Part shown: positions 54,808 through 64,000 of the stretch, piece by piece | Numbering within the stretch: the stretch's first letter is position 1 | Layout: each line of letters starts with the position of its first letter | DNA from: Symsagittifera roscoffensis | Taxonomy: Eukaryota > Xenacoelomorpha > Acoela > Convolutidae | Assembly: GCF_963678635.1 (NCBI RefSeq) | Contig: NC_087062.1 | Span: forward strand, 88,013,845 to 88,077,844 | Direction of reading: 5' to 3' | DNA length: 64,000 nt | The notes under the pieces: generated by a model | Database searches by the model: none | What the model was told of the DNA's origin: nothing | The model's input: the letters and a program-made list of their open reading frames with translations, nothing else | Position numbers and translations under genes: made by a program

Positions 54808-55190
54808 TTAATTAATTCTACCAAGAGCTAGCTTATCAACAACACTGGCATTTTTGGCATTTTTTAAATGGCACCTGAGTTTTTTTGTCAGCAGATCGGT
54901 TATAAATACGAATCCTTTATGTAATAATGATTTGAGTGACGTACGTATTTTCTTTTCGATAGTAGACGCCAGGTCTCTTCTTTCTTGCTTCCGGTGCAAT
55001 TTTCTCAACTGCATTTGTGAATTGTTTATCGTCCAACGTGGCGTTTGTCTGGCCAAAGTTTTCTCTGAAGTATTGAGTCAATTTGCAGTTATATAGAACC
55101 AGTTTTGCCAGCTCTGAGGTGGTTTTGAGCTTGATGATATCCAGAGACTTGTTTACTGTTGACCGGTCAATTGCTATTGTGAGATCTACT
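54808..55190 (-). pseudogene. Unrecognised protein-like fragment, frame-broken
   Basis: The minus strand reads RSTVNKSLDIIKLKTTSELA ... YNCKLTQYFRENFGQTNATL ... NAVEKIAPEARKKRPGVYYR in one frame (~55,170-54,930). It then switches to another frame with KGFVFITDLLTKKLRCHLK to a stop at 54808. Charge pattern and amphipathic periodicity suggest real coding ancestry. I do not recognise the family. It may be part of a decayed mobile element. Confidence 0.35.
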
Positions 55191-58171
55191 TGGCGTTACT
55201 CCTAATATTGTTCTGGCAACTATCAAATTGTGTTAATCAAACTTGAGAATCATTCATGTTACAAAATCTTCTTTCTTGCTTAAAATTTTTTGCTTAAAAT
55301 TGATGACTTGTGCAGAAACTTTTGCAGGAAGAGGGGCGTTTTTTGAAAACCTTCCGTATTTTTGTCGACTTTAATTTATGCCGACATAATTGATTTTTCG
55401 CCAAACGTTTGAAAAACTTGTGATAAGAACCGGTCAAAAATTGCCTTTTCGGAAACGTTTTTTATTTTTACAAAAAAATGCAACTTTTTAGCGCGAGTTC
55501 CCCCTCTAAAATAGTGTGTATGATTGAATATATGCCTCGAAAAAAATTCAGAATTTTTCAAGCAGAGTGCCACTAAAAAGTAACTGAAGGGGAACTTTTG
55601 GAAAACCGTTTGGTATCCAGGAAATGAGCTAATACCTTTCAAACAAAAAATAATGAAAACTGTTTTAAACTAGATATATCAAAAAAGTTAAGTAGATCTC
55701 TAGGTTCAAACCAGGATGCATACGAGCATGTTGATAAACCTGAAGAAACAACTTTAAACAATTTACAGAACATTTTTTTGCCAATGATTTGAAAAATTTT
55801 CATTTCGAACTTTGCTATTGTTTTCTCTGTAACAGCCAGAGTTCAAACAACTCTATGGAATTATTCATCAATTTGTGTCTCATTCAAGACATTTTACGCA
55901 GCCAGTTAGCAAACAGTGAATTTCTATTTTTTGAAAATGCCAAGATGAATCTGTAATCTCACAAAAGAAACTGTAAATCTCTCAAAATAAATAAAAATAA
56001 TTTTAAAAACCAACAAAAAGATGAGAGTGTGTATCAAAAACTTTGCGCAGGACGAAGAATGTCTATTGCGTTTCGTTAAATTGAGGATCCTATTAGAAAC
56101 AAATTAAGGAAATTTTGGTATCAAGTGTTTTAAATTCTAGGGTACGAATCATTTTTGGTAACAAGACTCCATTTTCTGTTGACGAAGGAGTTCGGCCCAA
56201 ATTTTTTTGGGTTTCTTTTTCTCTAGCTTTGTAATTAAACACTAATTTAAAAAAAGTAAAACGATGAGAAAAATTGGAGGCAATCTGAGATCACAGCATT
56301 AGAAACTGTATTCGTTTATGATAATAAATACCAGAAAAATTAATAAACGGGGCAAACTGTGTGTCTGAAAACATTGGTTGTAAGCTTTCTAAAAATTACA
56401 GTCAAAAATGCTTTCAAGAATTGTAATAAGTCTGAATTAGTTTTTTTCCAACAATGCTTAAAAACGTAGAGCTTTTTCAAGTCCCCTTTGCAAGCTCATC
56501 CTGCGACCAGATAAAATTTCTGTCATACTTTTTTTGCCTCATTTGAAATTGGTTTTGTCGAAAGCTCATTTATTTTGGACACCAATTATTTGATACTACC
56601 CATACTTAATTTTTGTCTTGTTTTTCCTAATAGATTGTTAAACTTTTTGATACACTTTTGTCTTTGTGATTTCGTTTTTAAGGCTGTTTTCATGTCGACT
56701 CGTTGTTCTGTCTTTTTGGGACTACTTCTGAAGGAAATTGGCTAGGTTAGCTTTGATTTTTTCATAAAATTTAGCAAAACTTTAGTTTAGAATAAATCAG
56801 TTTTGTTTTTCGATGCAACTTTTTTTTCTGAATAGATTTATTCAGCGTTTCTAAGGAGCTTACATTTTATATCTTAGAACAAAAACCAAGTTCTGGTTTT
56901 TTGATATAACATCTCTCACCATTCTTCAATGACTCTTCTTTTTCATAAATCTGGCACTAGAAATCAATATTAAAATTAGACAGACACTTGAAAATTGCAA
57001 ATAGTTTTTCATTTTTAGAGTGAAAAATTACAACTACACACAAGTATAACAGGTTACTATGCAAGTACCACAGATTGTTCCTACTATTGTCTTAAAAAAT
57101 ACGATTTTTTTAAATTAAGATAGTGTTTTCTGCGTGGTGTGATAAAAAACCTCAAGAACAACAAAGAAATAAGGCAGAAGCGGTGACAGTCCTAGTTAAT
57201 GAAGAAATTTATAAACATTTTTTGTAGAATGGCAAGAAAAACGAAAAAAAAATTGTACAAATATTTCAATTATTTCCAATTTTTTTCTGAACATTTTTTT
57301 GAACTTTGAAGTTTTGATTCGCAGAATGGCAATAAAAAACTCCAAAAACTAACTTACTCCAATAAAACTAAGTTTTCACGGCGTATTATAAGCTCAAATA
57401 AGCTATTATAAACCTGCAAGCCCACCTTTTTAGCTTGAACTGATTTTCTCAACACTGCAAAACTTCTTCAATTTTTTAAAATGTCTTTTGAATCTCGATT
57501 AAAAGGGTTTTTTATGATATATCTCTCGAGCCATTCCAATGATAAGTTGTGGTAACTGATTTTGCGAGGAAAAAAAACACACGAATACTAAAACACACGA
57601 ATACTAAGTTCCTCCATATTTTGAAATTGGTCGGAAAAATATGAAAATACACATAAACAGGTATCTATATTCAAACTTTTGTTTAAATTTTTGAATGAAA
57701 AAGAAAACTTAAAAACTTTTAACTATAAAAACTGTTATAGATCCAAACACAACGTTACAAAATACATCCTTCTTTTTTAATTTGATTAAATAACAAATTT
57801 GTTTTAAAACAAAGGTTTCGGAAAATTTCTGTTAAAATAGTTTGCCCTGAAATTCGGTTAGAACGTGATTTTTAATTTTAGCCGATTGATTAAATTCAAC
57901 ATTTCGCAAAGTTTACAAAGGCCAGAGTGATAAAACTTTTACAATGAGCGTTTGAAAATGTTTATTGTTGGGTCTTGGAGCTTGAGAGTTTTTGCAAAAA
58001 AATCTACCAAATTTAAAAATGAGTTTTTGTTTTCGATGAAAAAAAAAATCAAACGAAATGGAAGCCGTGATCGACGCAATTTTCCAAGGTAAAATGGTCG
58101 ATAGCCTCAATTTTGTGGGAGCTTTGAAAAGTATGTCTCTATATGCGACTAATAACTTGGATAGAACTAAC
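55191..58171. other. AT-rich non-coding stretch, no gene recognised
   Basis: About 3 kb of low-complexity AT-rich sequence. Open frames at 55642-55376 and elsewhere show no family motif. If the exon at 58282-58172 belongs to the sulfotransferase, this is intron and should contain the missing 5'-phosphosulfate-binding exon; I could not find it. Confidence 0.45.
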
Positions 58172-58282
58172 CAGTTTTTGGTAGTTGTTTTCTGTGGTTG
58201 TCGAGAGATAACACAAAAATAACATGCATGAAAATGCATATCCAATAAAGAAGCCAAGTTTACAGTTTCTGCTTCCAGTCAT
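58172..58282 (-). CDS. Candidate first exon: signal-anchor sequence
   Basis: From an ATG at 58282-58280 the frame reads MTGSRNCK, then a hydrophobic segment LGFFIGYAFSCMLFLCYL, then a short stem STTTENNYQKL. It ends at a CTG|GTTAGT donor (58171-58170) in phase 0 after 37 codons. A short basic cytosolic tail, one membrane span and a lumenal stem are what a Golgi type II sulfotransferase needs. Strand, order and phase fit the exons at 53226, 51500 and 46890. The 5-kb gap and missing middle exon keep this tentative. Confidence 0.35.
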
Positions 58283-58329
58283 TTTTCCGTGCTAATAATA
58301 ATTACCTTTATTTTGAACTAATTAATTAA

Positions 58330-58796
58330 TTTTAGCTATAAATTTTATGTTTTTCTCTGCGCCTAAATGCTGTAACTAAGCACGAAAGCGATCGTAATAT
58401 ATGACGTATATATAAGAAAACAGCACAAGAAGTCAGCGTAATGAAAAATGGTTGTTTTAGAACGCGTTTTATATTCACTTTAAACTTCCATTTTGAACTT
58501 TAAATATAGCATAGTCAAAACGAGCTTAAACTTGCAATAAAAATTATCTTTTTTTAAAACTCTTTAGTTAACTTTAGCTCAACTTTTATGTTTTTCTCTG
58601 CGCTTCAATGCTCTAACTAAGCACGAAAGCGATCGTAAAAAATGACGTATAAATAACAATGGGCACAAATTATTGTAATGAAAAATGGTTGAGTTAGAAC
58701 GCGTTTTATTTTTATTTTAAGCTTGAATTTTGAACTTGAAGCATATCATAATCAAAACGAGCTTGCTTGTTTTGATAAAAATTAATTATCATGGAT
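58330..58796 (+). repeat. Two tandem ~230-bp units
   Basis: Units at ~58330-58556 and ~58568-58796 share TATGTTTTTCTCTGCGC, AACTAAGCACGAAAGCGATC, ATGAAAAATGGTTG and AGAACGCGTTTTAT in the same order. Identity is roughly 80%. Non-coding. Confidence 0.88.
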
Positions 58797-58830
58797 TTTT
58801 GTTGACTAAAGTGGAGTTGTCTGTGTTTAA

Positions 58831-59011
58831 ACAACCGCGTATTCATACTCGTCAGTAAGCAGACAAATGCAATATTACCCAATCAGAATTGAGATAAGAA
58901 AGCAAATTTACAAAATAAATAACTTTTAATGATCAATTTCTTCCTTGTCTCGATTCTGATTGCTTAATAAAACGTTTATCTGCTTACTGACGAGTATGAA
59001 TACGTGGTTGT
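58831..59011. mobile_element. 181-bp foldback MITE
   Basis: The arms start ACAACCGCGTATTCATACTC at 58831 and, on the opposite strand, ACAACCACGTATTCATACTC at 59011. They continue through GTCAGTAAGCAGA and a CAATCAGAAT block. The centre is AT-rich and no coding is present. Flanking TTTAA and CTAAA do not form a clear target-site duplication. Confidence 0.82.
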
Positions 59012-59094
59012 CTAAATACTGCAAGGTGATCGACCAAACTGTTGTCTATATAATTGATTATTATGGCAAAATTAGAGAACGTAATGGATTTTTC

Positions 59095-59345
59095 TGCGGG
59101 ATTGCATTACCTGTATGCTGTTAATTACACAAGTTAACGTTTCAATTCAGTTATTTTTAGTAAAACGGTTAGTTTTGAACGAATCTAGGATATACATAAA
59201 TTTAGCATATAAAAAATTCACGTTTTTTCCCCTAAATATGTAGATTTGGGGAGGGGAATTTTATGGTTGATCTCAATAAAGAACAGGACTGCTCGAATCA
59301 GGGCGAAATTCTGAATGTTCCGAAACTAGATTTCCGGTCTGCCAT
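59095..59345. repeat. Dispersed-repeat copy plus R 3'-end fragment
   Basis: Positions 59095-59270 resemble ~38,565-38,730 (TGCGGGATTGCAT, TTTTGAACGAAT, TTTTTTCCCCTAAAT). Directly after, 59281-59345 is a reverse fragment of the R 3' end (GAACAGGACTGCTCGAATCA ... GAATGTTCCG). The same two families being neighbours here hints at a longer shared ancestral repeat. Confidence 0.6.
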
Positions 59346-59817
59346 GCTATGTTTTAAAATAGGGAATAGAGTCTACAAGGTATTAAGATAGGGAATACCA
59401 ATGGTAAGGTTTCAGAGTAATGGTAAGAGAAAGAAAAACTAAATGAAGTGTCTTATTTTTCGCAAAAATTTTGGCGCGCGTTATCTAATTGGGAGCTTGT
59501 GGATTGAAGGTCTGCTAATAAGATTTCTGGTACATGGTAAGTCAATGGTAAGAGTTTTTGGGAATTTTTATCAAAAAAGCTGAAAATTTTTCAAAAAAAC
59601 TTCAAAACCCAATAAGATTTGTTATAGTTTGATCTAATAACAATTTATTTGATACTTTTACTTTCTATGTATCTGAATATGTTCTGAAACCTACTGAAAC
59701 TTCGAAAAAAATCAAATTTTTGAGAAAAAAATTTAAATTGCAAAGAAAGTATATAAATCACTGCATATTATTTGAAATTTACCGCAACTTTGTAATAAAA
59801 TACCAACAAAAAACTTG
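59346..59817. other. AT-rich stretch, no gene recognised
   Basis: No ORF of note. A motif ATGGTAAG recurs several times (about 59,400-59,560), mostly as AATGGTAAG. It lies directly downstream of the decayed DNA polymerase. Confidence 0.5.
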
Positions 59818-61965
59818 TTACAAAATGTAATACATTGCATCACTTGTTATGAACTCATTACAACGCATCAGTTTTTTTAAGTTCAATGGTTTTGTATGAA
59901 TTCCATCATCTTGGACTTGTCTTTTTGGATAAAAATAACTAAGTCTTTTCTTTGATTGCTCATATGTGGCTCCCATATGATTTATAGTTCTGAATGCTCT
60001 ATTTCTGGATGTTATGTTGATTGCTTCATCGAGCACTCTCCTACACGTTGACATTGGTTCATCTCCAGAAACTTCGAGAACTCACTTGTTTAATCCTTTG
60101 CTGCTAAACTTGAATTTATCTGTTTTGTTATAATAACAGCAACAAATTTAGCTACATAAACATAGCATTTCTGTGCACCTAAGTTTCTCTTCGAAAGGTC
60201 CCGGTTTTCGCTTATCATGCTGTTTTTGCAAACTGCAACTCATTCAGGGGATAAAATTAGATTTTGCATCCGCCTTGAAAGAGTCTCTGCAGTCATTTTC
60301 CTTCGTTTTTTCCCAACCAGCTCTCTCTAACTGGTTGGATACAATATATAAATTCTCTTTCGCAAGAGCTAAGTAAAGCGAGTTTGTATGCATCTCCAAC
60401 TCTTCAAATTAGTTTACATCACAGAACTTGTCAAACAAATTATAGTGGAAATCCAGCATTCTCAGTTTTGCATACTGCAGTATGAAGAATCCAACATTGA
60501 TGGGTTCTCGGTCTTCAATGGTTGATTTCAACAACTCCACCTCATACAAGTCTCTTTCAACTGTTTTTAAACTTTGGAACAACGGCTCATTTTTTGCTTT
60601 TTGAGTTTTTTCATCGTTCAGATATTTTGTGATTGTTTGTCTAGATCTATCCATGATCTGATATCCATACGAGGAATTGCCTAAAAGCTTCATAGTTTCT
60701 GCTAAAACGCCTGACAAAAGGTTTTCATCTCCTTCTCTTGATGCATCAACCACTGATTGTACACAACTTTTGAAACATTTCCGAGAAGAATATTGAAAAA
60801 AAAACGGTAAGTTTTGGTTCACTGCAAGCCAAGTTCCAAGTAAAAGTTGAACAAAGGAGTTATAGCTGTTCATTTTATAGCTTGAAACTAGATATCAGCA
60901 TTCTCTGAGGATGTTTTAACATTTCGTTCTCGATTGCATAGTTCTTCATATAATCTCCACTACAATTTCTTCCAACCTCGGTATTTTTGAAAATTGGAGG
61001 AAAATTTGCAAACTTTGATTTTAGTTCCACTGAAACAATTAAATCGCACTGAACATAGACAAAAAGAGATTCATCTTTTTTTGCTAGTAGTGAGTCTGTA
61101 GAGAGAGGTCTTTTGTAGGGAAAGTGGGTTCTGACGTGATTTTTGATCTTGTTATTGGTTTTGAAACTTTTCCATCACTTACACTCCAACATTTCTTCAA
61201 CTTTGTATCCTTTCTCTTTTATGTATTTTTGTCTCATGTCATCCATCCCTCTCTTCTTGTTTCCTCGCTGAATATCCTGATCCGTTAAGATGGGGCGAGC
61301 TTCTCAGCAAGAATAGAAGTGGTAGTAACATCCCATTGCTTCAAACACTGTCTGACAGTGATCACAATAATCGTCCACGTTAAAACAGTCGATTTTTTTC
61401 TTTTTTCCAGATGTGAAAAAAAGCTCTCAATTTTACATTCTGGTCTTGTTTCTTGATAGAAAGACATGACCATATTCTCAAAATTGCGAGTTCGATTGTG
61501 TCTAGCTTTAAACTTCTGCAAATTGGTGTCAAACTCCAATCTCCTTTACAGTCCTGTTGGCATATCTTGACACATTGAGTAAGGGTAAAGCTGGCTTGCA
61601 TCAATTCCAACGATTGGTTTACAAACATTCGATGATTTTCTGATGTATGTTTCATCAACTACAGCTTTTCGAGTGAAAACAATGGAAGGTCCACCAGTCA
61701 TGTCCTCTCTAACTTTTTCACACAAGTCTTTATCATTTTCGCAAAATGGATAAGACTTATAATTTATAGATTTGTGTAGACTTATGTTTGCTAGATTTGG
61801 AAGAGTACATCCAAGTTTCAACTTATCTCTCCCCTTGTTATGATAAAACTGAATCATTTTTTGCATTGCTTCCAGGGTTGGAACTACATCCTTTTTTTTG
61901 TACCACTTCAAAAAGTCTTTGAACACTGTCATTCCGTTTTTATTCCAAGTCAAAACACACAGCAT
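59818..61965 (-). pseudogene. Polinton/Maverick-type DNA polymerase B, decayed
   Basis: Several minus-strand segments line up in order with a protein-primed family B polymerase of Polinton type. They are FLKWYKKKDVVPTLEAM and DMTGGPSIVFTRKA (~61,920-61,680), motif A GIDASQLYPYSMCQDMPTG (~61,610-61,550), ETRPECKIESFF (~61,460), motif B KLLGNSSYGYQIMDRSR (~60,695-60,640), VGFFILQYAKLRMLDF (~60,490-60,440), motif C region EELEMHTNSLYLAL (~60,400-60,370), ALCLCS/KFSSKGLNK (~60,150-60,090) and the C-terminal HTKPLNL (~59,880). Stops and frameshifts occur throughout, for example after DVN at ~60,409. The motif C Asp-Thr-Asp is His-Thr-Asn here, so both metal-binding residues are lost. No Polinton integrase, ATPase, protease or capsid genes are seen in the window. 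Confidence 0.85.
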
Positions 61966-62099
61966 GAATTCTCACCAAGTAGTGAAGAAAACAAGATCAT
62001 CACAGCACTTAAAATGCTTCTGCCACTACTGCAAACCTAATATATCACCAGCTTCCTTGCTAAACTTCTAACAACATCATATTCCATAACTAACATTTA

Positions 62100-63225
62100 C
62101 ACTTAATTGTAAGTGCTGAAACTACTTGTAGTTTCAGCAGCAGAGCAATTTGAACTGAACTTAGAGTAAAGTTGTTTTCCTTCTGGAAACTAACTCGCAT
62201 AAACCAGTATACACTAGATCTATTGAGACTAGGAGATATAAGAGTAAGATTAAGATTGGTATTAGACTAAGAAGTTGCACGAATCTATCCGGCCGAAAAT
62301 AAGATAGCGTGACGAGCAGACGGTGTACCTTATCTGAAATTACTCTATGAGTACAGTCACTAGTACCTAACTCAATACGTTTTTAAGTACGGTTTTAAGT
62401 AACTTGTATCGGGCAAGCTACTTGACGAGTTTTGGTATTTCTTCTTGATAAACTAAGTACCATTTTTTCAACCAGACTGTCGATATCTTACGCAGCGAAG
62501 ATGATCGCCTTTAATAAAATTTGTCGGTGGAGCACCCTTCATACAAACAACGCCCGCGCCAATTTCGCCAGATCAAAAACCCCACACCAAGTACCTTCCG
62601 TGCGAACGGCTGAACGAAAAACTCCAAAAGTAAATTGTTGGTGCCTGAATTTATTCATTTGCTTATTTTATGTAGAGTTTTTTAAATAGTTTTGAAGGAA
62701 AGTAAGAAAAAATAAGTTTAAATCGGTTGGCAGTCAACAGGTATTGCTCCTCAACCCAATTTAATTAGAGCAGTAATATGTTCAATTGTCCAAGAAAACT
62801 TCTTAAACTATTTTTTGGATAATCCTATGCATCCGATATGAAAACAAAATTACTCCGGCCATGAAATTCGAACCTTGACCAGGGTTCAAAAAAGATCAGG
62901 AGCAAGTTTTCTAGATTGTTGAGTTAGGACCGAAGTGTAACTCATAGAGTAATTTCGGATAGGGTACACCGTCTGCTCGTCACGCTATCTTATTTTCGGC
63001 CGGATAGATTCGTGCAACTTCTTAGTCTAATACCGATCCTAATCTTACTCTTATACTATCTAGTCTCAGGTTGTTTAACTAGTCTCTGCTAGGCTCAATA
63101 GATCTAGGGTATACTGGTTTATTGCGGCTGCTGAAGTGCTCGGGAGAGTCCAACTAATTTCTAAGTTAAATTCAAATCTCTCTGGTGCTGAAATTACAAG
63201 TAACTTCAGCACTTACAAATAAGTG
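62100..63225. mobile_element. Inverted-repeat element, non-autonomous (1.1 kb)
   Basis: The two ends (about 62100-62370 and 62930-63225) are inverted copies. They share TTGTAAGTGCTGAA at the tips, AAACCAGTATAC, CTAGATCTATTGAG, TATAAGAGTAAGATTA, AGAAGTTGCACGAATCTATC and CGTGACGAGCAGACGGTGTA. The right arm carries ~40 extra bases. Each tip is itself a hairpin: TGCTGAAACTAC is followed after two bases by GTAGTTTCAGCA. The ~560-bp centre has no transposase. No convincing target-site duplication was found. Confidence 0.82.
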
Positions 63226-63955
63226 GGTTGTTAGTTAGATGGATCATGATTGGTTAATATTAAATACTTTACATTGGTAAAACATTTAATTTATCCAATC
63301 ATAAAATATAGTTTAGATCAGGTTCCACCCATCCGGGTTTTACAGAGTTTTTTAGAACAGTTCTTCTGTAATTCAAGGGTGGATGATGGACGTTGGTATT
63401 TGGCGAACATCATAATTTTCTTTCGCTTCTTCTTGTGACAACGACTGAGTCTCTGCAACAAAGTCAATTCTGATTCCAGAATGGTTGGCTATGTCAGGTT
63501 TTTCTGTTCTGCGTGGAGAACTTCTTTTGTGTATGATCTAGTTTGGGAATGGCGTGGAGATTGTGCGTGGAGGGGATGCCTGGTTACTCGGATCTGTACG
63601 TATACTTGAACATCGAGGTGGTCATTGGTCTAGTTCAATGAAGTCCTTTTCTGCGAAGTCAAGTCGTACTCTAAATCCTTTGAGTTGTGATTGTGAGCGG
63701 CATATCGATTGTAGTTGGTCATTCTCTCTCGAGTGTAGTGAGGTCGTCTTGTCTTTTGATGTTCGTCCTTGGTGTTGTATTCTGATCTATATATTGCATC
63801 ATGTGATTTTACATTTTATAAAACTTTTATTAGTTTAATATTTTTTAATAATGATTTTAGTTAGTTGTTTTCACAAAAGCTTTTTGTTTTAGTTCGGTTA
63901 TTTTGAAGAGTTACTCACCCTTGAGTAGCTCTTATTAAAAATAAAGGTGTGGTCA
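63226..63955. other. Right-hand flank, no gene recognised
   Basis: Mixed composition. The G-rich part around 63,545-63,640 has a short open frame without family features. No repeat shared with the rest of the window was seen. Confidence 0.45.
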
Positions 63956-64000
63956 CAAAGCGTGGATGTAGCGCGGTGGGTTAGGCCGGCTATAGAGCAT
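63956..64000 (+). repeat. tRNA-like head cut by the window edge
   Basis: GATGTAGCGCGGTGGGTTAG followed by GCCGGC resembles a tRNA A box and D arm (TAGC.CAGTGGGTTAG.GC). It is close to the head of the SINE-like sequence at 53517. The body and B box would lie past the right end, so SINE or tRNA gene cannot be decided. Confidence 0.4.

Noticed and set aside
57913-58257. 114-codon ORF with KTTTKNW read as the 5'-phosphosulfate-binding motif of the sulfotransferase
   Set aside because: The K.TTKNW string lacks the preceding Pro and the usual following Arg/Lys, and the rest of the frame shows no family match. The overlapping signal-anchor frame with a donor site is the better reading, though also unproven.
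1-64000. CRISPR arrays, operons, bacterial promoters or ribosome binding sites
   Set aside because: The window is eukaryotic. The tandem repeats seen lack CRISPR spacer structure and no prokaryotic genes are present.

Overview
The window reads as an AT-rich invertebrate animal genome (lineage not determinable from sequence alone). It is packed with transposable elements and holds pieces of one spliced host gene. Evidence for a eukaryote: LTR retrotransposons, a spliced gene with matching intron phases, a tRNA-derived SINE, a MULE transposase, a Polinton/Maverick DNA polymerase and many dispersed AT-rich repeats. I see no prokaryotic signal.

Positions 1-31150 are dominated by two related, very large Ty3/Gypsy-type LTR retrotransposons lying tail to tail. 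Element A (plus strand, 1-7698) is cut by the left window edge. It shows the last ~2,127 codons of a large second ORF (here called ORF3), still open, and its 3' LTR (6815-7698). Element B (minus strand, 8469-31150, 22.7 kb) is bounded by two ~886-bp LTRs of about 98% identity (by eye). Its coding order is gag, protease, reverse transcriptase, RNase H, integrase and a macro-domain C terminus in one degraded polyprotein frame (27858-19079). A second, equally long ORF3 pseudogene follows (18638-9795). ORF3 carries an N-terminal coiled coil, an SGNH/GDSL-hydrolase-like domain, a second degenerate SGNH-like domain, a long acidic middle, a cysteine-rich patch and a C-terminal SUMO-interaction-like motif. 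A versus B differences in ORF3 are mostly synonymous, so the protein was under selection. The 2.4-kb leader of B holds a 14-bp minisatellite, a 69-bp tandem duplication and a 159-bp near-perfect palindrome.

From 31151 to about 42000 the sequence is mostly non-coding. It has one diverged Gypsy pol fragment (31868-32411), several copies of a ~520-bp repeat (family R) and a second ~400-bp family (family D). A short coding-like patch lies at 37231-37414.

From 42000 to about 58300 lies a minus-strand gene whose exons at 53226-53148, 51500-51250 and 46890-46537 join in phase. They read as a Golgi-type carbohydrate sulfotransferase (Sulfotransfer_2/HNK-1 family). A possible signal-anchor first exon sits at 58282-58172; the exon with the 5'-phosphosulfate-binding motif was not found. 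The terminal exon is duplicated (second copy 44410-44057) inside a 2,480-bp tandem duplication whose junction lies in repeat R. A MULE-like transposon with minisatellite TIRs occupies the preceding intron.

The right end (58300-64000) holds local tandem repeats, a foldback MITE, a decayed Polinton DNA polymerase B (59818-61965, minus) whose catalytic DTD is changed to HTN, an inverted-repeat element (62100-63225) and the start of a tRNA-like sequence at the window edge.
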